This document shows positions 7,151 to 13,948 of a stretch of DNA of 39,020 nucleotides, one piece after another. The notes under the pieces were generated by a model. The model did no database searches. It had not been told where the DNA came from and saw only the letters and a program-made list of their open reading frames with translations. Position 1 is the first letter of the stretch; every line of letters begins with the position of its first letter. The translations under genes and the position numbers were made by a program. The stretch is from assembly GCA_024695465.1 (NCBI GenBank), contig JAILID010000112.1, positions 1-39,020 of the forward strand, read 5' to 3'. The DNA comes from Lachnospiraceae bacterium (GTDB lineage: Bacteria > Bacillota > Clostridia > Lachnospirales > Lachnospiraceae).

Positions 7151-7818
7151 ATGGAGTTTAAAGTTGGCGTTGGAAAGTCCGATTTCGCGGCGCTTAGGGA
7201 ATCAGGCAATTACTATGTTGACAAGACAGAAATACTATATGAACTTGTACGGGACACGGATAATGAGGTCTCGCTTTTTACCAGGCCGCGCAGGTTTGGG
7301 AAAACCCTCATGATGAGTATGATGGAAAATTTTTTCAGCATACGGAAGGACAGCCGGGATGCTTTTGCGGGGCTTGCCGTGACAAAGCATGAGGATTTCT
7401 GTAGGAAATGGATGAATCAGTATCCGGTTCTGTTTTTTCTTTTAAGGACGCAGAAGGGGAAAACTTTGACAGCGCCTATAAAATGCTTGAGACAAAATTG
7501 GCGGATATGTGTAAGGAACTGGCGTCAGTACTAAGCAATGCGGACGCGGATGCAGATGATAAGAAAATATTCGCAAAACTCAAAGCAAAAAATGCGGAAG
7601 AAGATGATGTAAAGAACGCGATTAAAACGGTTATGCGAATGATGCATACGGTCTGCGGCAGGAAAGTCATTCTTCTTCTTGATGAATACGATGTCCCTCT
7701 CGCGAGGGCGAGCGAAGAGAACAGCGCTGAGAATCAATACTATTCCAGTCCTTTATCGGGGGAACCGTTTCACCGGGAAATACCCGTTTTATGCCAGGGG
7801 ATATCAGCCCGCAAATGA
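7151..7818 (+). pseudogene. Broken AAA-ATPase-like / PD-(D/E)XK family gene
   Basis: From ATG 7151 the frame begins like the intact gene downstream: YYVDKTEILYELV, then the P-loop-like RPRRFGKT near residue 45. A run of six T at 7433-7438 has lost one base: with seven, the frame joins smoothly through YPVLFFSFKDAEGENFDSAY to the second frame, which carries the Walker B-like LLLDEYDVPLARA. Shortly after, near 7735, similarity stops and unrelated sequence runs to a stop. The sensor region and the C-terminal nuclease domain are missing, so about two thirds of a 520-560-residue protein is lost. The remnant lies 88 bases before the intact paralogue. Confidence 0.75.
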
Positions 7819-7905
7819 TTTTGAAAAAAGCTGAAATGGCGGCGAATTTCAATTGAATCTGCTGTAATAAAGATTCCTATGCCGCGTTAAGAGGGGAGTT
7901 TCGTT

Positions 7906-9492
7906 ATGGGAATTTACTTGAATCCGGGATTTGAAAACTTCAGAAGAACGCTATCCGCGGATATTTACGTGGATAAAACGATGATGATCGCGGCAACAAA
8001 TCGTTTTATTGATAAAGGAAATAATTATGTCTGCATGTCCCGTCCAAGGCGTTTCGGAAAAACCGTCACTAGCGAGATGCTGTGTTCTTATTACTCTAAA
8101 GGCTGTGATGCGAGAGAATTATTCGCGCCTTATAAAATTGCGAAGGATCCGTCTTTTGAGAATAAATTGAACAGGTACAATGTGATTAAGATTGACTGGA
8201 ACAGCGAGTACCAGAATGTGGAGGATACGGATAATCTTATCAAGATTGTAACGGAAAAAGTGAAAACAGAAATGCGAAAAGAGTTTCCTGGGATTTCCCT
8301 CGAACCCTTTGATTCCCTGGGGGAAAGTATCCTGAAGATATATGGTGAAACCGGCGAGACGTTTGTAATCCTGATGGATGAGTATGATGTGTTTATCCGC
8401 GAACATGTCACCCGGGAATTGTTTGAAAAGTATCTGAGACTTTTGAATGCCCTGTTCAAAAGCTCAACTTTGCGCCCGGCTATTTCCCTGGCTTATCTTA
8501 CCGGCATCCTTCCTGTCGCGCGGGATAAGGTTCAGTCAAAGCTGAATAATTTCAGGGAATATACGATTCTTGATGCCATGGAACTGGCGGAATACGTGGG
8601 CTTTACAGCTGATGAAGTAAAGGAGCTGTGCCGACGCTACGATATGGACTATGAGGAGTGCAGGAACTGGTATGATGGCTATGCGCAGCACGGATATGAG
8701 ATATATAATCCTGAATCTGTAGTGAACGCGATGCTGCAAAGAGAGTACGATGGGTATTGGAACCGTACCTCGACCTATATGGCTATTGCGGAGAGAATCC
8801 GCTGTGATCTGCGCGGAACGAAGGAAGATGTCCTTCGGATGCTTTCGGGAGAATCCGCGGATGTTAATGTTACCCGCTTCATGAATACCATGGACTCATT
8901 TCATACAAAAAGCGATGTTTTTACATATCTGATACACTTAGGATATCTGGCCTATAACAAGAAGGAGAAAACCTGCCGCATTCCAAACAAAGAGGTTCGT
9001 CAGGAATGGTTTAATGCCATCGAGGACGATCCGAATTACGATCAGACGAATAAAATCATTTTTGCGTCGAAACAGCTTTTGATGGATACCATCGAGGGCA
9101 ATAATGAAGCTATTGCCCGGGCACTTTCTGAAAGCCATATACATGTGACGAGCAATCGAAGCTATAATAATGAGGACGCCCTGGGCAGCGCGATTTACCT
9201 TGCCTATATTTACGCGCTGAATGATTATCTTTGTTTTAGGGAACTGCCGGCGGGCAAGGGCTTTGCTGATGTGGTCTATATTCCGCTGCATCCGGGATGC
9301 GGCAGCCGTCCGGCCATAATCGTCGAATTAAAACGGGGCGGCTCTGCAGGCAGCGCGCTAAAACAGATTGCGGACAGACAGTACTTTAAGCCATTGGAAG
9401 GGTATTATGGAAAAATCCTTCTTGTGGGAATAAATTATGATGAAAAGACAAAGACACACTCGGCTCAGACACGGTGGTATGTGAAAGAGTGA
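7906..9492 (+). CDS. AAA-ATPase-like domain plus PD-(D/E)XK nuclease domain protein
   Basis: This 528-residue protein belongs to the family annotated as AAA-ATPase_like with PDDEXK_9 (DUF1703). The N-terminal ATPase-like part has SRPRRFGKT (45-53) in place of a classic P-loop and FVILMDEYDV near 153-162 as Walker B. The C-terminal part near 450-475 has GFADVVYIPL and IIVELKRG, the D...ExK core of the nuclease fold. The family is heavily expanded in gut anaerobes, often as many copies per genome; its role is unknown and both mobile-element and defence functions have been suggested. It follows a broken paralogue and precedes a small helical protein. No SD of strength is seen except GAGGGGAG before the ATG. 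Confidence 0.85.
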   Translation: MGIYLNPGFENFRRTLSADIYVDKTMMIAATNRFIDKGNNYVCMSRPRRFGKTVTSEMLCSYYSKGCDARELFAPYKIAKDPSFENKLNRYNVIKIDWNSEYQNVEDTDNLIKIVTEKVKTEMRKEFPGISLEPFDSLGESILKIYGETGETFVILMDEYDVFIREHVTRELFEKYLRLLNALFKSSTLRPAISLAYLTGILPVARDKVQSKLNNFREYTILDAMELAEYVGFTADEVKELCRRYDMDYEECRNWYDGYAQHGYEIYNPESVVNAMLQREYDGYWNRTSTYMAIAERIRCDLRGTKEDVLRMLSGESADVNVTRFMNTMDSFHTKSDVFTYLIHLGYLAYNKKEKTCRIPNKEVRQEWFNAIEDDPNYDQTNKIIFASKQLLMDTIEGNNEAIARALSESHIHVTSNRSYNNEDALGSAIYLAYIYALNDYLCFRELPAGKGFADVVYIPLHPGCGSRPAIIVELKRGGSAGSALKQIADRQYFKPLEGYYGKILLVGINYDEKTKTHSAQTRWYVKE

Positions 9493-9545
9493 TATTATCT
9501 GGCCAAAGTTAATAAACAACCTGAGAACCATAAGGAGAACTTAAA

Positions 9546-9854
9546 ATGGAAAATATGAAAAAGGACTGGGAACTGTATCAGAGCAAGCTCGGAAAATGGC
9601 AGGAAGACTACGCGGACCGCCTGATCAAAGAGTATATGAAGATTCTGACCGGCAAGGGCACGGCCGCGGAGAGGATCGCGGCGCTTAAAGAACGAGTTGA
9701 CGGGGATTTCTCCGGGATCGGACTCACGCTGGTTCCGAACGAGGAGGAGATGCTTTTTGACCTCATCGACCTGGTGAGGGAGGACGTGATCATGATGGAT
9801 GACGTCGGGGACTTCAGCGAGGAGACGCTGGAGACGGTGAAGCATTTTATCTGA
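9546..9854 (+). CDS. Small conserved helical protein of unknown function
   Basis: The 102-residue protein has a strong AAGGAGAA ribosome site and is predicted by eye to be all helical: an N-terminal WELYQSKLGKWQEDYADRL segment, a middle helix AAERIAALKERV and a C-terminal EEEMLFDLIDLV segment ending in FSEETLETVKHFI. I recall similar small proteins in many Lachnospiraceae, some of them named 'multidrug transporter' in databases. There is no membrane segment here, so that label would be wrong. It stands 53 bases after the AAA/PD-(D/E)XK gene and could be co-transcribed with it. Function unknown. Confidence 0.7.
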   Translation: MENMKKDWELYQSKLGKWQEDYADRLIKEYMKILTGKGTAAERIAALKERVDGDFSGIGLTLVPNEEEMLFDLIDLVREDVIMMDDVGDFSEETLETVKHFI

Positions 9855-10067
9855 AGGGCTTATACAAAAAATGACGGGCTGTAATATATGCTGTTGGGGT
9901 CAAAACCCTTATTCGTTGGAGACTGCCGCAACACGCAGCATCTGTATTCACCAGCGAGTTCTATATGAGGTAGTTCCCTGGCCTGATGATAGCTTATGAC
10001 CCTGACATCAAGTATGAATGATTCGAATCGTGTTAACAAAATATACATGGAGATTTTCAGCAGTTTA

Positions 10068-10076
10068 TGTTATTAT
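10068..10076 (+). promoter_or_regulatory. Extended -10 promoter element for deoD
   Basis: TGTTATTAT (TGn plus TATTAT at 10071-10076) lies 41 bases before the deoD ATG. The -35 position (10048-10053, TGGAGA) is poor, as allowed for an extended -10 promoter. Confidence 0.4.
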
Positions 10077-10116
10077 GCACAAATAAGAAGCGTTCTTTTT
10101 TTAATAAGGAGGCAAA

Positions 10117-10857
10117 ATGACTATGGTTACAAATATTTCTCCCTCGGCCTGCCTGGAGCTGAAAGAGGGAACACATGTCGCCAAAATCGTGCTGATGCCG
10201 GGCGATCCGCTCCGCGCGAAGTACATCGCGGAGCATTACCTCGAGAATCCGGTTCTCTTCAACGATGTCAGAAACATGCTCGGCTACACCGGGACATATG
10301 AGGGAAGGGAAATCTCCGTCATGGGCTCCGGCATGGGCATGCCGTCGTTTACGCTCTACGCTTACGAACTCTTCAATTTCTTCGGCGTTGAGGCCATCAT
10401 TCGTATCGGTTCGGCAGGCGGCCTGCTCGAAACCGTCCATGTCCGGGATGTTGTGATCGCGATGTCCGCGTCGACCAACTCCAACATGGCGACCGCATAT
10501 AACCTGCCGGGCGTCCTTGCGCCGACGGCTGATTACGGGCTTCTTCGGGAAGCCGTGAAATTGGCGGAAGAGATGGGGGTTCATTCCCATGTGGGATCGG
10601 TCTACACATCGGATTTCTTCTACCATCCGGACAAGGAAGTCAACCTGAAGGCAAAGGAGCTCGGGCTTCTGGCAGTCGAGATGGAGGCTGCCGGCCTCTA
10701 TCTCACCGCGATGGCTGCCCGAAAGAAGGCGCTCGCGATGTTCACAATCAGCGATCATATCTTCACGGGCGAGGCCCTGAGCGCGATTGAACGCCAGGAC
10801 AGCTTTCATGAGATGATGGAGATCGCTTTAAAGACAGCCGCCAGGGCGGATATTTGA
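10117..10857 (+). CDS. deoD: Purine-nucleoside phosphorylase, DeoD type
   Basis: The enzyme splits purine (deoxy)nucleosides with phosphate into base and (deoxy)ribose-1-phosphate in the salvage pathway. The 246-residue length fits the hexameric DeoD type. Visible family features are MPGDPLRAKYIAE (28-40) for phosphate and ribose contact, IRIGSAGGL (96-103), VEMEAAGLY near 189 holding the ribose-binding Met-Glu, and TISDHI near 212 with the base-protonating Asp. The start has AAGGAGG at ideal spacing. The gene stands alone with its own promoter and is followed by a terminator, but lies near apt, so two purine salvage genes flank recJ. Confidence 0.93.
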   Translation: MTMVTNISPSACLELKEGTHVAKIVLMPGDPLRAKYIAEHYLENPVLFNDVRNMLGYTGTYEGREISVMGSGMGMPSFTLYAYELFNFFGVEAIIRIGSAGGLLETVHVRDVVIAMSASTNSNMATAYNLPGVLAPTADYGLLREAVKLAEEMGVHSHVGSVYTSDFFYHPDKEVNLKAKELGLLAVEMEAAGLYLTAMAARKKALAMFTISDHIFTGEALSAIERQDSFHEMMEIALKTAARADI

Positions 10858-11022
10858 AATCGTTGTAAAAAATAAAATATGTGAAAAAGAGAACAATGCG
10901 TGTACTGGTCTGAATTATTCACGCCGTCTATAGCATGCCCCCTAAGGTGTCGTTTTTGCTGCCAAACAACAGAAATAACCACCAGTGGACATTTTGACGG
11001 TCAAATTCTGCCTTATCGATTC

Positions 11023-11058
11023 AAAAAAACGAATGCCTTGCGGTATTCGTTTTTTTTG
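11023..11058 (+). terminator. Intrinsic terminator downstream of deoD
   Basis: ACGAATGCC pairs with GGTATTCGT (one G-T) around a TTGC loop, flanked by A7 on the left and T8 on the right. This is a strong rho-independent terminator and, with A and T tracts on both sides, may work in both directions. Confidence 0.85.
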
Positions 11059-11074
11059 TTGTTTGGCTTAAACC

Positions 11075-11192
11075 AACTGTATTCCCGCCAACCCTGCTCG
11101 AAATACAGTAAAAAGCAAGGTATCCAGCCCCTTTGAGGGGGAGAATCAACTGTATTCCCTCCAACCTTTCTCAAAATACAGTTAAAAGCAAG
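11075..11192 (+). repeat. Two tandem copies of a 45-nt palindromic unit, 73-base period
   Basis: Unit 1 (11075-11119) and unit 2 (11148-11192) match at 40 of 45 bases. Each contains an inverted repeat ACTGTATT ... AATACAGT with about 18 bases between, and then AAAAGCAAG. Each unit is followed by a small hairpin with different bases (CCCC/GGGG and GCC/GGC) and a shared GAAT-AA, so the larger repeated unit is about 73 bases. Differences in loops with kept stems suggest a selected fold or a protein site. Confidence 0.6.
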
Positions 11193-11220
11193 ATCATAAG
11201 CCGCCCCGCAGGCGTAGAAT

Positions 11221-11352
11221 TAAGCAGGGATTGTTCCCCGGACCGGCCTTCAGTCGGTCCCCTATCGTCTCCACAGTATGGAGGAGATTGTCTCTGCTGC
11301 CCGTAAAAACCGGGATTATTCCGAGGAAAGGGGCCTTCGAGGCCTCTTTTTT
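11221..11352 (+). ncRNA. Candidate structured RNA ending in an intrinsic terminator
   Basis: A multi-branched fold can be drawn. AGCAGGGA at about 11223-11230 pairs with TCTCTGCT near 11291-11298. It encloses GGACCG/CGGTCC and CTCCA/TGGAG hairpins. Then CCCG/CGGG and a terminator, GGGGCCT-TCG-AGGCCTC plus six T (to 11352). The motif GGGATT-purine-TTCC occurs twice (near 11227 and 11311). The fold matches no riboswitch or T-box I know. It could be a small RNA or a leader of recJ; the distance to recJ is 129 bases and another promoter lies between. Confidence 0.4.
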
Positions 11353-11368
11353 GTGTCATTTTTTGAAA

Positions 11369-11397
11369 TTGCGCAGATTGCAAAAGCAGAGTACAAT
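11369..11397 (+). promoter_or_regulatory. Candidate sigma-A promoter upstream of recJ
   Basis: TTGCGC (11369-11374), 17 bases, TACAAT (11392-11397). Transcripts would start inside or just before the next hairpin, which raises the question of how much reads on to recJ. Confidence 0.5.
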
Positions 11398-11446
11398 AAA
11401 AAGCAGCAGATGCGGGTTTTTCAAAGATCCGCTGCTTTTGTTTTTT
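11398..11446 (+). terminator. Terminator-type hairpin before recJ
   Basis: AAAAGCAGC pairs with GCTGCTTTT, with GAT/ATC inside, followed by G and six T. It sits between the promoter at 11369 and the recJ start at 11482, so it may be an attenuator or the end of an upstream transcript. Confidence 0.6.
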
Positions 11447-11481
11447 AATTTTTGGGGGAAGGCTGACAGGGGGGACTTGAT

Positions 11482-13146
11482 ATGGAAAAATGGTTTGTTT
11501 CGAATAAGCGGGCTGATTTTAACGGGATAGCGGAAAAATTCAAAATTGATCCGGTGACCGCCCGCGTCATCCGGAACCGGGATGTCATCGGCTATGAAGC
11601 GATAAACGAGTTTTTGAACGGAACCGTCAGGGATTTTCATGACCCGATGCGGATGAAGGGGATGGACAAAGCGGTTTCCATCCTCAGCGCAAAGCTGAAG
11701 GAGGGGAAGAAGATCCGGATCATGGGCGATTATGATATCGACGGGATCATGTCCTCTTATATCTTAAAGAGAGGCTTTGACGAGCTGGGCGGAGATGCGG
11801 ACATCCGGATCCCGAATCGGGTAACGGATGGATACGGCCTCAGCGAGCGGATGGTCCGGGAGGCCGGAGAGGACGGGGTGGATACCATCGTTACCTGCGA
11901 CAACGGGATCTCGGCCGGACAGGAGATCGCTCTCGCGAAGAGCCTGGGCATGACGGTCGTGGTCACCGATCACCACGAAGTTTTTCATTTTCCCGAAGAG
12001 GCGGACGCCGTCGTCGATCCCAAGCAGGAGGGCGAAACCTATCCCTATACGGAGCTTTGCGGCGCGGCGGTGGCCTGGAAGCTGATCCTGGCGCTGGGCG
12101 GCGATGCGGACAGCAAGCTCCTGCCCTTCGCGGCTTTCGCTACGATCGGAGACGTCGTCGCGCTGACGGGAGAGAACCGGATCCTGGTCAAAGAAGGCAT
12201 GAGGCGCCTTCACCGAACGGATAATCATGGAATGCTGGCCTTGTCCGGCCTGTGCGGAATCGACATCAATTCGGTAAGCGTCTACCATGTCGGGTTTGTT
12301 CTGGGACCCTGCTTCAACGCCAGCGGCCGGCTGGATACGGCGGATCTGGGGCTTAAGCTTCTTTTTGCGGAAAATGAAGAGCAGGCCGGAAAGCTGGCGG
12401 AAACCCTGACGGATCTTAACGAGAGCCGGAAGCGGATGACGGAGGAAGGCGTGACGGAGGCGGTCCGGATCCTTGAGGAAGAGGGCAGGAAGGAAGAGAA
12501 GATCTATGTCCTCTTTCTTCCGGAGATACACGAGAGTATTGCCGGGATCATTGCGGGCCGGATCCGGGAAAAATACAACCATCCGACGATCGTGCTCACC
12601 AGAACGGAAAAGGGCCTTAAGGGGTCCGGGCGCTCCACCGAAAACTACAATATGTTCGAGGGGATCTCGGCGGCGGAAGGACTTCTGACAAAATTCGGCG
12701 GCCATCCGATGGCCGCGGGGCTTTCAATGCCGGAGGAGAACCTGGAAGCATTTCGGAAGGCGCTCAATGACGGCTGCGGGCTTGAAAAGGGAGATTTTTA
12801 TGAAAAAGTCAGGGTGGATATGCTGCTCCCCCTTTCTCATCTCTCCTCGAAGCTGACGGAGGAGCTGCGGCGGCTGGAGCCTTTTGGAACCGCGAATCCG
12901 CGGCCTCTGTTCGCGGCCAAAGACGTTCGGATCAATTATCCGAAACTCCTGGGAACCCGTAAAAATGTCTTTAAGGGAAACGTGACCTTTGATAACGGGA
13001 AAAGGATGGACGTCATCGCTTTCAACAACGTAGAGGAACTCTACCGGAAAGCGCGGCAGGGCCCGGTTATGATCACCTACTATCCGGATTTCAATGATTT
13101 TATGGGGCGCAGGACGGTGCAGGTAGTTATTACGCACTTCCATTAA
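11482..13146 (+). CDS. recJ: Single-stranded-DNA-specific exonuclease RecJ
   Basis: RecJ digests single-stranded DNA 5' to 3' in recombination and mismatch repair. The 554-residue protein holds the DHH phosphoesterase motifs in order: GDYDIDGIMSS (82-92), VTCDNGISAG (138-147) and VVTDHHEV (160-167). The DHHA1 domain follows with GSGRST and FGGHPMAAGLSM near residue 410, and an OB-fold-like end. Length fits the compact RecJ of Firmicutes. A GGGGGGA site precedes the ATG. The apt gene follows after 210 bases with its own likely promoter. The order recJ-apt-rel is the common Firmicutes arrangement. Confidence 0.95.
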   Translation: MEKWFVSNKRADFNGIAEKFKIDPVTARVIRNRDVIGYEAINEFLNGTVRDFHDPMRMKGMDKAVSILSAKLKEGKKIRIMGDYDIDGIMSSYILKRGFDELGGDADIRIPNRVTDGYGLSERMVREAGEDGVDTIVTCDNGISAGQEIALAKSLGMTVVVTDHHEVFHFPEEADAVVDPKQEGETYPYTELCGAAVAWKLILALGGDADSKLLPFAAFATIGDVVALTGENRILVKEGMRRLHRTDNHGMLALSGLCGIDINSVSVYHVGFVLGPCFNASGRLDTADLGLKLLFAENEEQAGKLAETLTDLNESRKRMTEEGVTEAVRILEEEGRKEEKIYVLFLPEIHESIAGIIAGRIREKYNHPTIVLTRTEKGLKGSGRSTENYNMFEGISAAEGLLTKFGGHPMAAGLSMPEENLEAFRKALNDGCGLEKGDFYEKVRVDMLLPLSHLSSKLTEELRRLEPFGTANPRPLFAAKDVRINYPKLLGTRKNVFKGNVTFDNGKRMDVIAFNNVEELYRKARQGPVMITYYPDFNDFMGRRTVQVVITHFH

Positions 13147-13188
13147 TGAAAATCCGTAAAGTTTATATTTATTTTATACTTATTTAAT

Positions 13189-13196
13189 GTTATAAT
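13189..13196 (+). promoter_or_regulatory. Extended -10 promoter for apt-rel with 160-base leader
   Basis: TGTTATAAT lies 42 bases after recJ, with a TA-rich, poor -35 region. The leader of about 155 bases to the apt ATG holds a hairpin TTCCGCGC/GCGCGGAA (about 13236-13262) and AATCC/GGATT outer pairing, but no riboswitch that I recognise. Confidence 0.55.
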
Positions 13197-13356
13197 CGAG
13201 AATTATAACAAACGGAGGGATGAAATTTGTTTTTTTGTTTTCCGCGCCGGATTTGCGCGGAAGAACAGCAATGTGAATCCCTGCGGAGAATTTGCGGCAA
13301 ATGGATTTGTCGCCTGCTGTATAGTATATTTATGAAATGATAGAGGAGGGCTTGAA

Positions 13357-13887
13357 ATGGCGGAAAAGAGACTTGAAGAGTATGTTCGCACCATCCCGGA
13401 TTTTCCGGAACCGGGAATTATGTTCCGGGACATTACGACCGTGCTACAGGATGCGGACGGGCTTCGTCTGGCAATCGACGAGATGCAGAAGCTTTTGGAG
13501 GGCGTCGATTTTGACGTGGTAGCCGGAGCGGAGTCGAGGGGCTTTATATTCGGCGCGGCGATTGCCTATAACATGCACAAACCCTTTGTCCTGATCCGCA
13601 AGAAGGGAAAGCTTCCCTGCGAGACGGTGGAGCAGTCCTATGATCTTGAATACGGGAAGGCAACGATCGAGATCCATAAGGACGCGATTGAGCCGGGACA
13701 GAAGGTTGTGATCGTGGATGACCTGATCGCCACCGGCGGAACCGTCGAAGCGGCAGCCAGGCTGGTGGAAAAGCTCGGGGGAGAGGTCGTCAAGATGATC
13801 TTCCTGATGGAGCTTGCCGGCCTTAAAGGCAGGGAGAAGCTTGGGAAATACGATGTCGGCGCTGTGCTGACCTATGAAGGAAAATAA
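13357..13887 (+). CDS. apt: Adenine phosphoribosyltransferase
   Basis: The enzyme makes AMP from adenine and PRPP. The 176-residue protein has the PRPP loop VVIVDDLIATGGT (117-129) and the hood segments FPEPGIMFRDIT (16-27) and GAESRGFIFG (57-66) that mark APT and not hypoxanthine or xanthine transferases. Length is typical. The start follows GAGGAGGG. rel begins 61 bases later with no terminator, so the two are probably one operon; this coupling of adenine salvage and ppGpp synthesis is common in Firmicutes. Confidence 0.95.
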   Translation: MAEKRLEEYVRTIPDFPEPGIMFRDITTVLQDADGLRLAIDEMQKLLEGVDFDVVAGAESRGFIFGAAIAYNMHKPFVLIRKKGKLPCETVEQSYDLEYGKATIEIHKDAIEPGQKVVIVDDLIATGGTVEAAARLVEKLGGEVVKMIFLMELAGLKGREKLGKYDVGAVLTYEGK

Positions 13888-13948
13888 AACCGGATAAATA
13901 TCCGGGAAGATGAAGGCCGGGGAAAGGTAACGGGCGAAAGGAGGTTTT

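Larger units (their letters stand above)
10858..11481. other. 620-base gene-free stretch rich in structure
   Basis: No convincing gene is found. It contains a terminator (11023-11058), two copies of a 45-nt palindromic unit (11075-11192), a candidate structured RNA ending in a terminator (11221-11352), a promoter (11369-11397) and another terminator (11398-11446). The segment around 10935-11005 (GGTGTCGTTTTTGCT, CCAGTGGACATTTTGACGG) reads like the end of an IS21-type insertion sequence, but no transposase is left. Confidence 0.5.

Noticed and set aside
11075-11192. CRISPR-like geometry (about 36-base repeat, 37-base spacer)
   Set aside because: Only two copies with several mismatches, the similarity extends beyond the repeat, and no cas genes are near.
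11221-11352. 6S RNA or T-box leader
   Set aside because: The fold is multi-branched without the long central bubble of 6S RNA, and the T-box sequence (GGTGGNACCGCG) is absent.
13220-13276. An 18-residue leader peptide in the apt leader after CGGAGGG
   Set aside because: The ribosome site is only one base from the ATG and the frame runs through a hairpin; not convincing.
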